Assembly: GCA_011317545.1 (NCBI GenBank) | Contig: WUJK01000003.1 | Span: 806,001 to 870,000 of the forward strand | Direction of reading: 5' to 3' | From: Coniella vitis | Lineage: Eukaryota; Ascomycota; Sordariomycetes; Diaporthales; Schizoparmaceae | DNA: 64,000 bases | Shown: piece after piece, positions 23,912-35,291 of the stretch | Layout: every line of letters begins with the position of its first letter | Numbering within the stretch: the first letter of the stretch is position 1 | Notes under the pieces: model-generated | What the model was told of the DNA's origin: nothing | The model's database searches: none | The model's input: the letters and a program-made list of their open reading frames with translations, nothing else | Program-made: the position numbers and the translations under genes

Positions 23912-26900
23912 TAGATATGCCACTCCAAGCGAAAGAAGTGTCAGCAACCGGGCCCGTGGGCGGCCGTCAAGAATTGGCGACGGTAGTGCTCTCAAGGCTG
24001 CGATAACAGGACGTGGTCGGCCAGACGAACAGGAGGATGTTGGATTGCGTTTTGAAACTAGCACACTGCTAAAAACAAACTTGCTAGATTCCTAGCTTGG
24101 CCTAGCAGTCTAAGAAGTCAAAAGGCGGGAGCTAAGAAAAGGGTCTAAGAAGACAGGCAGCGTCTATTATACCTGATGAATGGGGGGAAAGCGAAGACAA
24201 GCAAGCAGGCCGAGACAAAATGACACTGCCCACTTGATCAATTAGCGGAATCGTACTTGGGGAGACGGTGGTACTTACATAGTAGAAAGGGCTCCCAGAC
24301 TGCCAAAAAAGGTCAGCCGATGACGTTGGCCTGCAGACCCACCCAAAGCAGGGCACATGCACGTCGGCTCTCCAGGGTCTTTTTGGGCTGCTGGGCTGCT
24401 GTGGCTGGGCTGGGCTGGGCTGGGCTTGCATTGGGTCCAGGCCTTCCTGCTGCTGCTGCTGCTGCTGATGGGCTGTGCTACCAAGTGGCTTGCAGCAAGC
24501 AGTCCGTCGTGCTATGTACAGACGGCAGTGGGAAAGTGGGTTCTGAAAGCCGGCAGATTTGCATATCAAACGCGCATGCTGCTGGCAGATTCTGGTATAG
24601 TAGTAGCATCTTGATTCCTTCTCATCTCAGGCATGCCAATCATTGTTACCAGGTCTCGATTTGATTTTCCATATTGCTGCTGCTGCTGCTTTCCGTTACA
24701 TTGTATATAGATCTACTGTGCAGGTAGTGCCGGGCCTCTATGTCACTTACACACGCAATCAGCACGCTGATTGGCTGGATCATCCCGCAATCTGATTGGT
24801 CCACCAAAGCTGCCCTCTGACCTTGACCACGCATTTCCGTCTTCAACGACAGACAAAAGCATCACCAACTCCATATGCTACTTTGGTAATCAAGTCTTGC
24901 AATTTTTTCATCGTAAATAGCATTGTGTCCGTCACAGTTTACTGTCACTATCCGTGGCCAGCCCTGGTTTCATTCGCATTTCTAGACTCCGGCGATACAG
25001 TTTGGTCAGGCTTGTTTGGCAGTGTGTTTTTATCCGTGATTATACCTTTATCCAGATTTGAGCCTCTCATATATTTTTTTAAATTTTCTTTGCCAACTAT
25101 CTGTTATCCCCATATTTACTTCATAAGCTGGTCGATTGGACAAAAGCACGAGTTCTGCTATACGAACAGACTCCATTCGGTCTCCGTACTATATGGCGGG
25201 GCGGGCACCTTGAGCGCCAACCTGCGAAGCTGATAAGAAGGCTTCCTTCACACGGCTCTCTTATCTGGTGCCCATCAAGAAGTACGACTGGGTCTCTGCT
25301 CTGTGCCTGGACTGTGAAGTGGGACTACCAGTAACTACTTGAAGTTGTTCTAGAGGCTGCTGCGTCAATGGCTCCGCCACATCTTTGCCGCTCGTTCATG
25401 GCTCTTGGGCAGTCATGCATAGCAAAGCCCTTCTGATATGGCCTCGCATAGTGCCGCTGCCACCGCGTGTAGCGTCTTAGCGGGCCCTGCTGCCTAATGG
25501 CACAATATCCCTGCTGTGCGACATGACCTGCAACAGCGGTGTGGCGCCTGCTGTACTGGCCAAAAGTTGCGCAAGCCGCCTTCGTGCTGATCTGCGCGAA
25601 GAAACTGGGAAGGAGCCTAGAGAACCAACCACTTGCCCAGCTGAGGCTTTCACGCGCTTTCCCAGATGCCACCGAGAAAGAAGTGCCATAGGGTAGGAAG
25701 GTGCATTTCCGACGTTTGGTAGCGCCTAGCTACAACCCGGCTCCTACTAATGCAGACCTCGACATGTACGGGCAACAACAGCATGAAATGGACGTTAGAG
25801 TCGACAACAACCAACCGCGCGGTTCTGCCAATGCCACAGTTCTTGTTAAAAAGCACAGCACACCACGATCTTGCGAGTTGACTGCAAGTCAATTATGGAT
25901 CTAACTATATTGAAATGCCCTCACACGCTCAACTCAGATACCGTCCTCTACTCGGAGCGTTCGAGTGACACATCGCCTCTCTCTAACACTTTGTCAATTC
26001 GCACCGGAACGCAAGTCTTTGATGCCACCAGCCGAGTTATGAATCTTTCTTCCTGCATCAACGCCATCACTTCAGCAATCCATCGTCTGGAGGCAGCACC
26101 GAACAAGTGCACTGTCTCTCCATCCTGACATACTCTTCCAAAGATATTTGTTGGCGGCGCACCACTGCATCGCTACGCAATATAACGCCTCACAAATTTG
26201 ATATTGATTGACTATTGTACGGCTAAGGGCGATATCTATCCAGTGAAGCTTCCGAAACATTTACTTGCCGTATATTAGCAACAAAATATCGCACTAGACA
26301 TAGACGATATTAACGTCACCAGTCCAGGATCGACCGATGGATGTGTGTGCTATCCATATCCCCACAATGTTCGTAATGAATGACGGTTGGCAGTAACCCG
26401 AGTTTACTGCATAGACACGAAGTACAATTGCATGGGAGTCGCTGGAAGTACCAAACGAAAATCATTGCGTATTTTTGACGGGGAATTTTACGGATGCAGA
26501 CGTGCTCTACCCAGCATGTGCCGTCATTGGACTCGTAAGGTGTGGCATCGTTGGCCGCCGTTTGTGCGAATTAAACTTGCCTTGGGGAATTTTCAGTGTC
26601 GTATGCACTAGGTAGGAGTCTCCAGGCCATGGTACCACTTCCTCTTACATGTCTTTGTGCCAATATGTGCGCCAGATCAGGCCCACTCGAGACGCGCAAG
26701 GAAACGCGACCCCAGGCCTCCAAGTTCAACAGACAGTGATACACCAAGCCAAGAACCGACACGGAATTGACTTTTATACCAATTCAGCAGGCGGAGTATG
26801 GATTTTGACGATGAAGGATTGCATTGTTGATGGTGAAAATATTGCTTTCAAGACAGAGGAGGGACTGTGCTGAGATAATGTATCGAATGCAAGCATCAAA

Positions 26901-27320
26901 CGCTTCGAGCGGTACAACGTTTTGGCAAGGGCAAGTGTCGTAAGAATTAATTACTAGGCGAACACATACACACACCCACATACATATATTCTATATATGC
27001 AAACGCGCGATTGATAACATCAATTATTGTTTTATATTGCACTCAGGTGGAACTCGAAATTCCAAATTCCTGTTGAAATTTAGCGTTCGTCCTGAATATA
27101 AATCATTTCAATGCCTCCCCGATGCGTAATGACGAGCACATGCTAAATATACATGATTATAAGTACCTATATGGTTTATATGGTGTTTTCCACGTGTGCT
27201 TGTATATCGTATTCAAATACCACTATGATTGGTGGCACTGAAGAAGGTATGACACGTATGTATTTACAAATATATGTCTATCAATTTACTACACTACTGT
27301 TGACCTTGACCATCTCTAGA
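23665..27320. other. Gene-poor region, partly A/T-rich
   Basis: The 3.7 kb between the proline-rich gene and the carboxypeptidase show no recognisable gene. They contain an AT dinucleotide repeat (23877-23908), CTG/TGC repeats near 24450-24470 and 24674-24690, and one TACATAGTA word (24276-24284). The parts from about 24880 to 25200 and 25900 to 27310 look clearly richer in A and T than the surroundings, with a GC-richer island in between (about 25330-25720). A RIP-degraded repeat relic is possible but not shown. Confidence 0.5.
23877..23908. repeat. AT dinucleotide microsatellite
   Basis: About 16 uninterrupted AT units lie upstream of the proline-rich gene. Confidence 0.95.
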
Positions 27321-29485
27321 TCACAGCCAACGCTTGTTCTGGCGAAGAAGAGCCGAGGACCGCTTCTGCATCGACGACCTCTTGTTGCTCTTCTTGCCAC
27401 CCAGGCTACGCTTGCTCTTCCTCCTCGACGAGCTACTGCTGTCCGTGCTGGAGCTGCTCACCGTCTCGTTGGTGCTCGCATACGGGTTCGGCGCACCAGT
27501 AGTGACATTGTACGTAGCGCTCGTGGGGACCACCTCAAACTGCACCGTGGCGTTGCCCTCGCGGAAGGTGCTGGTGCTGGGACCCACGGTGGTGTAGTTG
27601 GCGCCAATGAGGGCCTCGCCCGTCGCGACGTCTTTGCCGTTGATGACGCGCTCAAACATCTCGAGGGCGAGCACGGGCTGGTAAAAGGGGACTTCGTGGC
27701 CGGAATAGTAGACGCGGACAAAGGCAAAGTTGGAGCTTTGCTTGACTTGGCCGTGCACGATGGCGTCCGAGGTGGTGATATTCGTGAAGCCGGCCGAGGC
27801 GAAGCTGGTTGCGTTGATTTTTTCGGCGACGGCTTGGCCGCCGAGCCAGTTGCAGTTGTCTTTATGGCGGGAAAAAGATTCGGTTAGTGTTGGATTTTTT
27901 TTTTAAAAAAAAAGGGGGGGGGGGGTTGATATTGCTGCGAGCTATAGCAGAAAAATGTGATGAATAGGAAGACAACTTGAAAACGTACAGTCTGCATCGC
28001 CAGCATATTGAACAACGTAAACACCCTGCGAAACAAGTTTACGGACAGCCTCAAGCGTGCCATCTTCTCTGTCATCGTCACCGGTACTTCCAAAAGCATC
28101 AGAAACATAGTCGGAAGACTCAGTGAAGTTGACAAAGGCGCCAATTGCTGCCAGAACGTCAGGCTGGTTGAGGTAATCGACGTAGAACTCATAGGGGAAA
28201 GGGTCGGGCTGCAGCTCGCGAATGTCGTACTCGTCACGGTCTGCTGCGTCGTCCAAGACGGCTTCGACCTCGTAGTAGCAGAAATCGTCGGCATAGGAGC
28301 ACAGCTCGTCAATGCCGGTCTCGTAGCATGAGACCGTCAGATCGTAGCAGTTGCCTGCGCCGTACAATCCGTTGTACATCTTGGCTTGCGTCGAGGCATC
28401 AAAAGGAGAGTAATCATCTGTTGAATTGATTAGACTTGGGATCGGAAGCTGCGAGGGGCTTGGCTCTATGTCACTGACAGGTGTTTCCCGGGTAGACGGT
28501 GAAGTTGTAGTAAGCTTGGTACTGGATGAGCGGGTCATACCAGCCATTGCCGATCATGACAGACTCGAGGCTGACAATCTGGGCTCCGGGGAGGGAGCCG
28601 TTTCGGATGGCGGCATTCTGGGTCTCAATGTACTCGTTGAAAACGGGTCCGTAGTGGCCACCGTACGACTCTGTGGTGAAATGGAAGGACTCGCGCGAGT
28701 ATTGAGGGAAAGCCCCCATGAAGCCCTGTAGAGTCTTCCAAAAGCCGGGAGCCGCAGCAGACGTCGAATTGGCCGTCTCCAGCAAGTTGGCATAAGAGTA
28801 GGTGCCGCAATCCAGATCCGCAGCATAGTCTGGGCAAGTCTCATTAGGCAGCTGAACGACGTCGTCATAGTCCGAGACGTAAGCTGGGACGGCGGTGGAA
28901 TAGCTGAAGCCCGTGCCGACGGGCTGGTCGATGAAGAGCATGTTACTCGCATTGTTCCAAGAGTAAGGGTTGTAGTACCTGGCTACGGTCAGTAGGTGAT
29001 TCCTAGAAGCATGACTTGCTCCCGCCAAAATACCACAGTCACTCACAAGTCTCCGTTGTAGTCAACACCGCAAGGTCCATTTTCCTGGAAGAGACCAATC
29101 ATGGATGAGGAGCCCTACAATTAGTCCATTGCATCAGCTGCTGTCGGATCCTATACCCACACAACTCATTTTCATAAGTATACGGCAGACTTACAGGGCC
29201 GCCGTTGATCCAGACCGTCAATGGTGCGGTGGTTGGATCCTGATTGCGAGCCTCAAAGAACCAGAAGAAGATGTGCTCATCTTCCGAGATGTCTACGTAG
29301 CCCGAGTAAGATTTGACGCCAGGAGTCAGCTCGCAGATGCCCTCAGGAACCTGCTTGGACCGCACGGGGATATTGTAGTAGCCAACAGTCTCATTGAGGT
29401 CTGTTGGTGTTGGAACGAATTGGGCATGGGCGCTCTGCGTAGCCAGCCAAGCGGCAGCCAGGACGGCCTTGGTTGTCTGCTTCAT
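27321..29485 (-). CDS. Secreted serine carboxypeptidase, peptidase family S10
   Basis: Predicted secreted or vacuolar exopeptidase that removes C-terminal amino acids. Five exons: 29485-29195, 29114-29047, 28978-28479, 28417-27989 and 27859-27321, giving 608 aa with all joins in phase. A signal peptide ends near residue 22 (MKQTTKAVLAAAWLATQSAH). S10 landmarks are the oxyanion-region motif WINGGPGSSS (across the first intron), FIDQPVGTGFSYS, the nucleophile Ser about 224 in TESYGGHYGP, the catalytic Asp within GDADYNCNWLGG (427-435) and the catalytic His about 484 in SGHEVPFYQP. Several Asn-x-Ser/Thr sites fit a secreted glycoprotein. The last 65 residues or so form an unusual Ser-rich, strongly basic tail. 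Intron 3 uses the less common donor GTCAGT. The gene is divergent from the thioredoxin-PITH gene, and its promoter carries a tandem GATA pair. Confidence 0.94.
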
Positions 29486-30530
29486 CTTGGTCCTCGTGTG
29501 GGCCGCAAAGACGTTGGGCCGAGGTGAAGAAAAAAGGACAGATGGAGGCGGTTCAGAGAGAGGCAACGGCTGGCCGCCCTGGCAAATAAGTACAGTGAAT
29601 GCTACGCATTGCTTCTCCGTCTCGCGTCCGGCGACCCCAGCATCCCGCTGCCGATCGCGTCACACAGCCTTGATTAGCACAACGCAAGTCACCACAAGGA
29701 GTCAACCAACTTCAAAGTTACGTAACTGTCGATAACGCATAGCTATAAGCCCCTGCTTTCCAGTAGCCATGCCCCGGATACTGCCGCACGCTACTTACAT
29801 CGTACACACTCGCGACTGGAAGGTATGGGGAAGATTAGGGTGTGTATACTATGTAAGCTTTTCAGTGACCCTCCAAGATAAGATAACCCACGCCGCAAAT
29901 CCACTGACCGGGGCCGTGATCCGCTCTGCAGCTGGTCACCTTCTGTTTCTGAAGCTAGCGCCGAGCAAAGACAAGTCCTAATGGCGTAGTCTGGCCGAGC
30001 AGGGCTATGAAAGTACGGGACGCGGCCACCGAGCGGGATGGAGAATTGACAAGCCGCCATGGCAAGTTTGAGTATTTGTAGAAGATAATGGTATGTACAT
30101 AGTGGACTAGAAGTGCTGGGTCGGATATAAGTCTCGGCTGAACAGTGAGATGGAAAGCAGTGCTCGCGGTCTCTGCTTGGTGAAGCAGGACGCAATCTCG
30201 CTGTGAGCAGGGAAAGCCACCTTTAAAGGTATTGTACTCATAGTAGTATGTTGAGAAGGGTTGAAGAGGGAAGAGACAAGGGTCGATGATGAGGGTCGCA
30301 ATCCCAATGAGGATTCGACTTGACGTGATGTCGAAATTGCTGACATAATTCAGAGCCGACAGACAGGGGAATGCGGCGGAACCTTCGAGCCCCGCTACTG
30401 GGGCGCCTAGCCTTGCTACCGTCAACTAACTTACGCCTTCCAAGGTAGTCTCAACGGGCTCGTTGCCATCAACACTGACTGATTTTCACACGCCTCTCCC
30501 CTCCTGTTTTCGCGCACCCTCTAAGCCATC
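29486..30530. other. Divergent promoter region of carboxypeptidase and thioredoxin-PITH genes
   Basis: About 1 kb with no recognisable gene, shared by two divergent start codons. It holds the GATA pair at 29877-29886, a PacC-type GCCAGG word on the minus strand (29583-29578), and TACTATGTA (29847-29855). Confidence 0.6.
29877..29886 (+). promoter_or_regulatory. Tandem GATA sites, candidate AreA/NIT2 element
   Basis: The sequence GATAAGATAA contains two HGATAR-type sites in direct repeat, about 390 bases upstream of the serine carboxypeptidase start. Extracellular and vacuolar proteases of ascomycetes are commonly under nitrogen control by AreA/NIT2 GATA factors, so regulation is plausible. 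Single GATA words are frequent by chance, and only the tandem placement adds weight. Confidence 0.4.
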
Positions 30531-31693
30531 ATGGCGTCTCCTACAGTACAGATTCAGTCGGCTGAGCAGTTCAGCCAACTGCTCAACAGCTCCAAGATTG
30601 TGGTTGCAGACTGTATGTTGGCTTGGCTTCCTCCACCTTTCCCTTGCTTTCTAAGCCATCTAGTAGTCTAAATATGTGTGTGCTTCGAGCTAACTTCTTT
30701 TCTCAGTCTATGCAGACTGGTGTGGTCCTTGCAAGGCCATAGCACCCCTCTACGAGCAACTATCCGTCCAATTGTCCCAGCCGAACCTCGTTACCTTCAC
30801 CAAAGTCAACACCGAGAAGCAGCAGCAGATCGCCTCTGCCTACGCAATAAGAAGCATCCCGACGTTCATACTATTCCGAGACGGAAAGCCAGTCGAGAAG
30901 GTCCAGGGCGCCGACGCAACGAAGCTGCAGTCCCTCCTTCGCCAGATATCACAGGAATCCCAGAACGCCTCAGCCGGTGGCAGCGGTGGTAGCAGCAGCG
31001 GCAACAGCGGGGGCGTCAGCGGCAACTCTGCGCTGGGCTGGCGGGGTGCGGGGCTGCCGCGCGGTTACACGGACGTGACGGACCAGATTGAGATACCCAA
31101 GACGGAGTTACTCAACTTTGATGAAGAGTTTGGCAATGTGCGCGTGCTGTTTGATTCAAGCAAACCGGGCGCATTGAGTGGTGGCAAGAAGACCGAGAAG
31201 GACTGGGTAGTCAGTGACACAGACGAACAACTACTACTGTTCACGCCTTTCATGTCCATGCTCAAGCTGCACACACTACAGGTATGTACCTGTACCCCTA
31301 GGGCCAGTTCGACTCCTTCTGAATTTTGTGGCTAATTTTGTTTGTATCCTTCAGATCACTTCGGTTGCAGACGAAGACGAGGAAATTATGCGCCCCAAGG
31401 TCCTGAAGCTGTTCACGAACCGACCCCACAACCTTGGCTTTGACGATGCCGAGGGCGAGGCGCCTACACAACTGATTGAGCTGAAGGACGCAGACTGGAA
31501 TGATGACAGCACGGCTAACATCCCTCTACGCTTCGTCAAGTTCCAGAACATCAACAGTCTTGTCATATTCGTCGAGTCTGGCGAGGGTGAGGGCGAAAAG
31601 ACGCGCATTGACCGTATTCGCTTTATCGGCGAGACGGGTGAGAAGAGAGAGATGGGCAAGCTCGAGAAGATCGGTGACGACGCGGGTGCCTGA
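30531..31693 (+). CDS. Thioredoxin-like protein with C-terminal PITH domain (TXNL1-like)
   Basis: Predicted cytosolic thiol oxidoreductase; the human relative TXNL1 associates with the 26S proteasome. Exons are 30531-30612, 30707-31281 and 31355-31693, giving 331 aa. The thioredoxin fold covers about residues 5-107, with the redox motif ADWCGPCK (Cys33 and Cys36) right after intron 1 and the cis-proline in IRSIPTF. A Gly/Ser linker follows (about 112-135). The PITH domain occupies about 140-320 (from GYTDVTDQIE to RIDRIRFIGE), the typical end of this family. Joins are in phase (T|TC giving Phe28; phase 0 at the second). The start ATG follows a pyrimidine-rich leader. The gene is divergent from the carboxypeptidase with a 1-kb shared upstream region. 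Confidence 0.95.
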
Positions 31694-34600
31694 GAATAGC
31701 ATCAGAACTCAACCTTGGCGTGTCCTGACTATGGATTGCCCCTCAGGACAAACAGGATGTTGAGTCATCATGATCACAAAAGGCTTCGCCTGTTTATTAC
31801 GACCTCCCGACGCTTTACAATGCATTGTCTGCAAGGCGTTGACTAGAACATCAAGTTGGGACCGACAACGCAGTCAAAAGCACCCAATTTAATGCATAGA
31901 ATCAATAGACAGGATTTGGAGTTCACGCGACCTGTTGACCGGGACCGGTGCTCAATATACGCGCCCAAGTCTGTGAGCTTTGTAGACGAAATTATGAGCC
32001 ACAGATAGCCATGCCGCTCACATCGTCTTTGCATCCTTTTTAAAACATCATGAAACAAGAGGTATAAATGTCCGGCCTCCAAGCCACCGCCTAGGTCAGT
32101 CGCGATTCCCGGTAAGGAACCGACGCGCAGGACCTGAGGTGGATTGGACTGGCAAGGAGAGCCGGCTGCAATTTTATCGATCTGTGGCATAACTGACACT
32201 GGAAATCCACGGAGATTCAGGATCCGAGCAACACGGGTAATGTTTGAAAAGTTATGCCGCCGCACAAAGAAAGGAAAAAGGAAGAAGAGAAGAAGCGAAG
32301 CTTTTTTGCGACGCGCGACGGGATTTTTATGGGCGGGCCCCAGCACTGGATAGTGGGGCGGCGGCAGCAGCCAGGACCAGCTGACAAACCAGCACGCTTT
32401 CCCTGGTATGGACTAGTTACGGCGCTTGAGATAATCCGCATCCGAGCCGGCATCTTTTGCCAGCCCTGCCAGCGACACATGGCAGTGGGCAGTTTCGATG
32501 GCTCGTGCGCCATCTCGCGGCTAACTAGCACGAGCCGCCCTTGTCAAACTGTGCAGGGGTCAGCCCGTGGTCATCAATATTTCAATCTAAATCCCCGTCG
32601 CTACCGGCCTTGAACTTATTTCACGTAATTACCCCCCGGCCCCACGCAGGACATTGCATATTGCCTCTTTGTCTCGTTTGTGTGTCTGTTCGAGAGCCAG
32701 CAGCAAGCCTAGCAAACCTACTATGTACGCCAGCAGATGACCGAAAGTGCTACCCTCCTGTCCACTCAAGCGGCTGGAAAACACGCAACCACACCATGCT
32801 CACCATCGAGGCGGTGATGGATGCGGGTGGTCACGGTGCGCTACGGGCTTGCAGTCTGGTAGTGTCGAGCAGCACTGCGGTGATGACAAGGCCAGATTGC
32901 GATTGGCTGACTGCCATACTTCTCGTCCGGCGGTGGTTGCACAATGAGAGCCGGCGAGCGCGAATAGTCTTCAGATACAACTCCGACAAGATGCGATAAT
33001 GCTGAGGCTTGCCATGAATTTGCGGTGCAGCTACAGGTTGACATTGGACAGTTTAAGTAGGTGTCTCGTGCGCTGACCAGCTTAATGCTCGGCGATTAGG
33101 CGCATCTGGTGGCTTCTGTTGCCTTCGTATGTGGGTGCAGCTTGCACAAATGCAATATCTTGCAACTACCAGCCAGCTACCCTTCATCCACTCTGCGCCA
33201 AAGGAATAAGATACTCTCGCCATGCGGGGTCCTTCCCGGGCGCGGGGCCTCCGGCGCCTCCCAGCTGTCGCGTGGAATCTAAATTTATCTCTTTGGCACT
33301 GACTTCAACGTCGACATGGACCTTAAGAGATACCCACCTGGGGCCGATAAAGTCTGATCGGCAGAGCAGGCTGCTACACATTACTCTAGCATCTGCTTGA
33401 CGCGGAATTTGGCATCGTGCTAGACCTCGTGGAAACTGGAGCCGAGCTCCATTCCTCTTTCGCTTGCTGTCATGTTGCACACTGAGTCCGGGGCGAGCCG
33501 TCGACGCTTGCGACCTTGGCTACCGTGCTGGGCGTTCCGTGGTCGAGACGACGCCTACGGACCTGAGCAGCCACTATGTTGCTGTTCCGGATCTCCTGAC
33601 CACCTTGAATGCGCGGCGGGCGCCGATATCGTCAACCTGAGGCTCCACGGCAAAGCCTCCGAGGCGTAAACGTTGCAACCACCGAAGAACTCGTCATATT
33701 TCTATGGCTCTCGTATATCAAGTGGTGTGACCTCCCTTCGGCCATTGCTGCCTTTTCGAGCCGTCTATATTGCTCTCCGTAGGTGATGCAGCAAAGAAAC
33801 CCGCCAGGACGTGGAGCAGGCGTGGCCTAACCGCAAAATCACAATCCATACGTCTTGGATGGGCCAGCCAAGCAAGTCACGCGCACTCGCTCGCAAAGTT
33901 GGCAGTCGCTATGCTACGCCGTATTGGTTTTCTGCAGATTGGCGCAATGTCTGCAGATTTGCCTTCATTTCGGCCGGCCATGTCTACGCTATGCTTCATC
34001 CCTGACCCTTGCGTGGCCATATGGCCTTGAGTTTAGGCCCCTGTTCTGGGGGCCCCCTTGCCCACAGTTGCTGGCGAATCATACGCGCTGGCAGAGTGCC
34101 TGGCTTTCCGCTTGTGGAAGGGTGTGCCTCTTCAGCTCTGCCGTGGCCTTCAAGATTCAGCGGTGTGATGAGGTGGTAGTTCACCTCGAGAAGCGGGTGT
34201 CGACTGCAGGATGCTCTGGCTATGGATGGCGAGCATGGAGAGTGCCAGCCTGAGATTCCGCGATGATCACCACCACCACCATCATTATCTTACGCAAGCG
34301 TTGCTGCAGCTCGTGGCTCCTGCAGCCACAGGAGCATTCAACGTCAAGCGCCAGGCGCACTTATTCGCTTCCCAAATCAAATAGTACGCCTGTTGATCCC
34401 AAAATGGAGATGGTGCCGAGGTATTGATGATATACTGCTGCATCCATACCTCCTAAACTCTTTTTCTTGCCATTTACGGATATGGGGCCTGCCCAAAATT
34501 ACCATTTTTGCACAGGCGACAACCAGCAGATACACAGATTGGTTGGCTGCGTGTATTATTGTCATCATCGCTCTTATTTCCGTGCGGGTGCGCGGCCGTG

Positions 34601-35291
34601 CGTTTTGGTTGCGTGCCGCCGCCCGCTGCCCACTCCAATATAAACGCGCAATATATGAGATTTCCACCCTTCATATACTGGTACTATACAAGGCCTATAG
34701 TTTCTCTTTGGCCATCTCCACAGCGGCTCTAAGCTTTTGACTCTACTACAAGGAAGCCCGGGGACCCACTGCGGGAAGTTCTGCTCGATTTCCGGCTCTT
34801 TTGGATGGGGAGGAGCAACAACGGCCGTGTGCAATTTGTAGTTATGCTGGCACTACGGCTTGGCTCATCGACTAACGAAGTGGAATTTCCGGTCGGCTGG
34901 TGAATCGCACGATCCTGCACAGTAGATATAGACAGCAAGCCCGCCGCTACGAGTTTTTTTGCGTTCTTGTCATACCTCTTCCAAACCCGTCCACGCCATT
35001 CAGTCACTTATCCATGCGCCCATAGCAGGTATCGTGCTTGTCAGCTTTCGAAGCGCCTTCTTGGCAGAACCGGGTTGGAGTAATCACAACAAGAAATAAT
35101 ACAATATTGTTTTGTCGACGTCGATTTCTCATCTTGGCCACAACACAACTGACGGTTTCAAGTCACGTCCCTGCTGGGCCACCTATCCCACCAGTTCTGT
35201 TTTGAACAACGCAGGGCCTCACAAGACCGGGGCCTCGCACCACGGCTCCACCATTACCACCGCCGCCACATTCTCATCAAAGGCCGAGACC
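31694..35291. other. Gene-poor intergenic region
   Basis: In 3.6 kb I recognise no protein family. Open frames here are short, overlap on both strands and lack domain-like sequence. One TACTATGTA word lies at 32719-32727. The segment just before 35292 also reads open in frame with the 2EXR protein (from 35112) but without an ATG, and is probably leader. Confidence 0.55.

Noticed and set aside
25325..25672. A 115-codon frame beginning like an amphipathic targeting peptide.
   Set aside because: No similarity to a known family, no splice partner and no promoter-like leader; left as part of the gene-poor block.
35112..35291. In-frame N-terminal extension of the 2EXR protein.
   Set aside because: No ATG in this part; the 2EXR motif usually starts within the first ten or so residues, matching the ATG at 35292.
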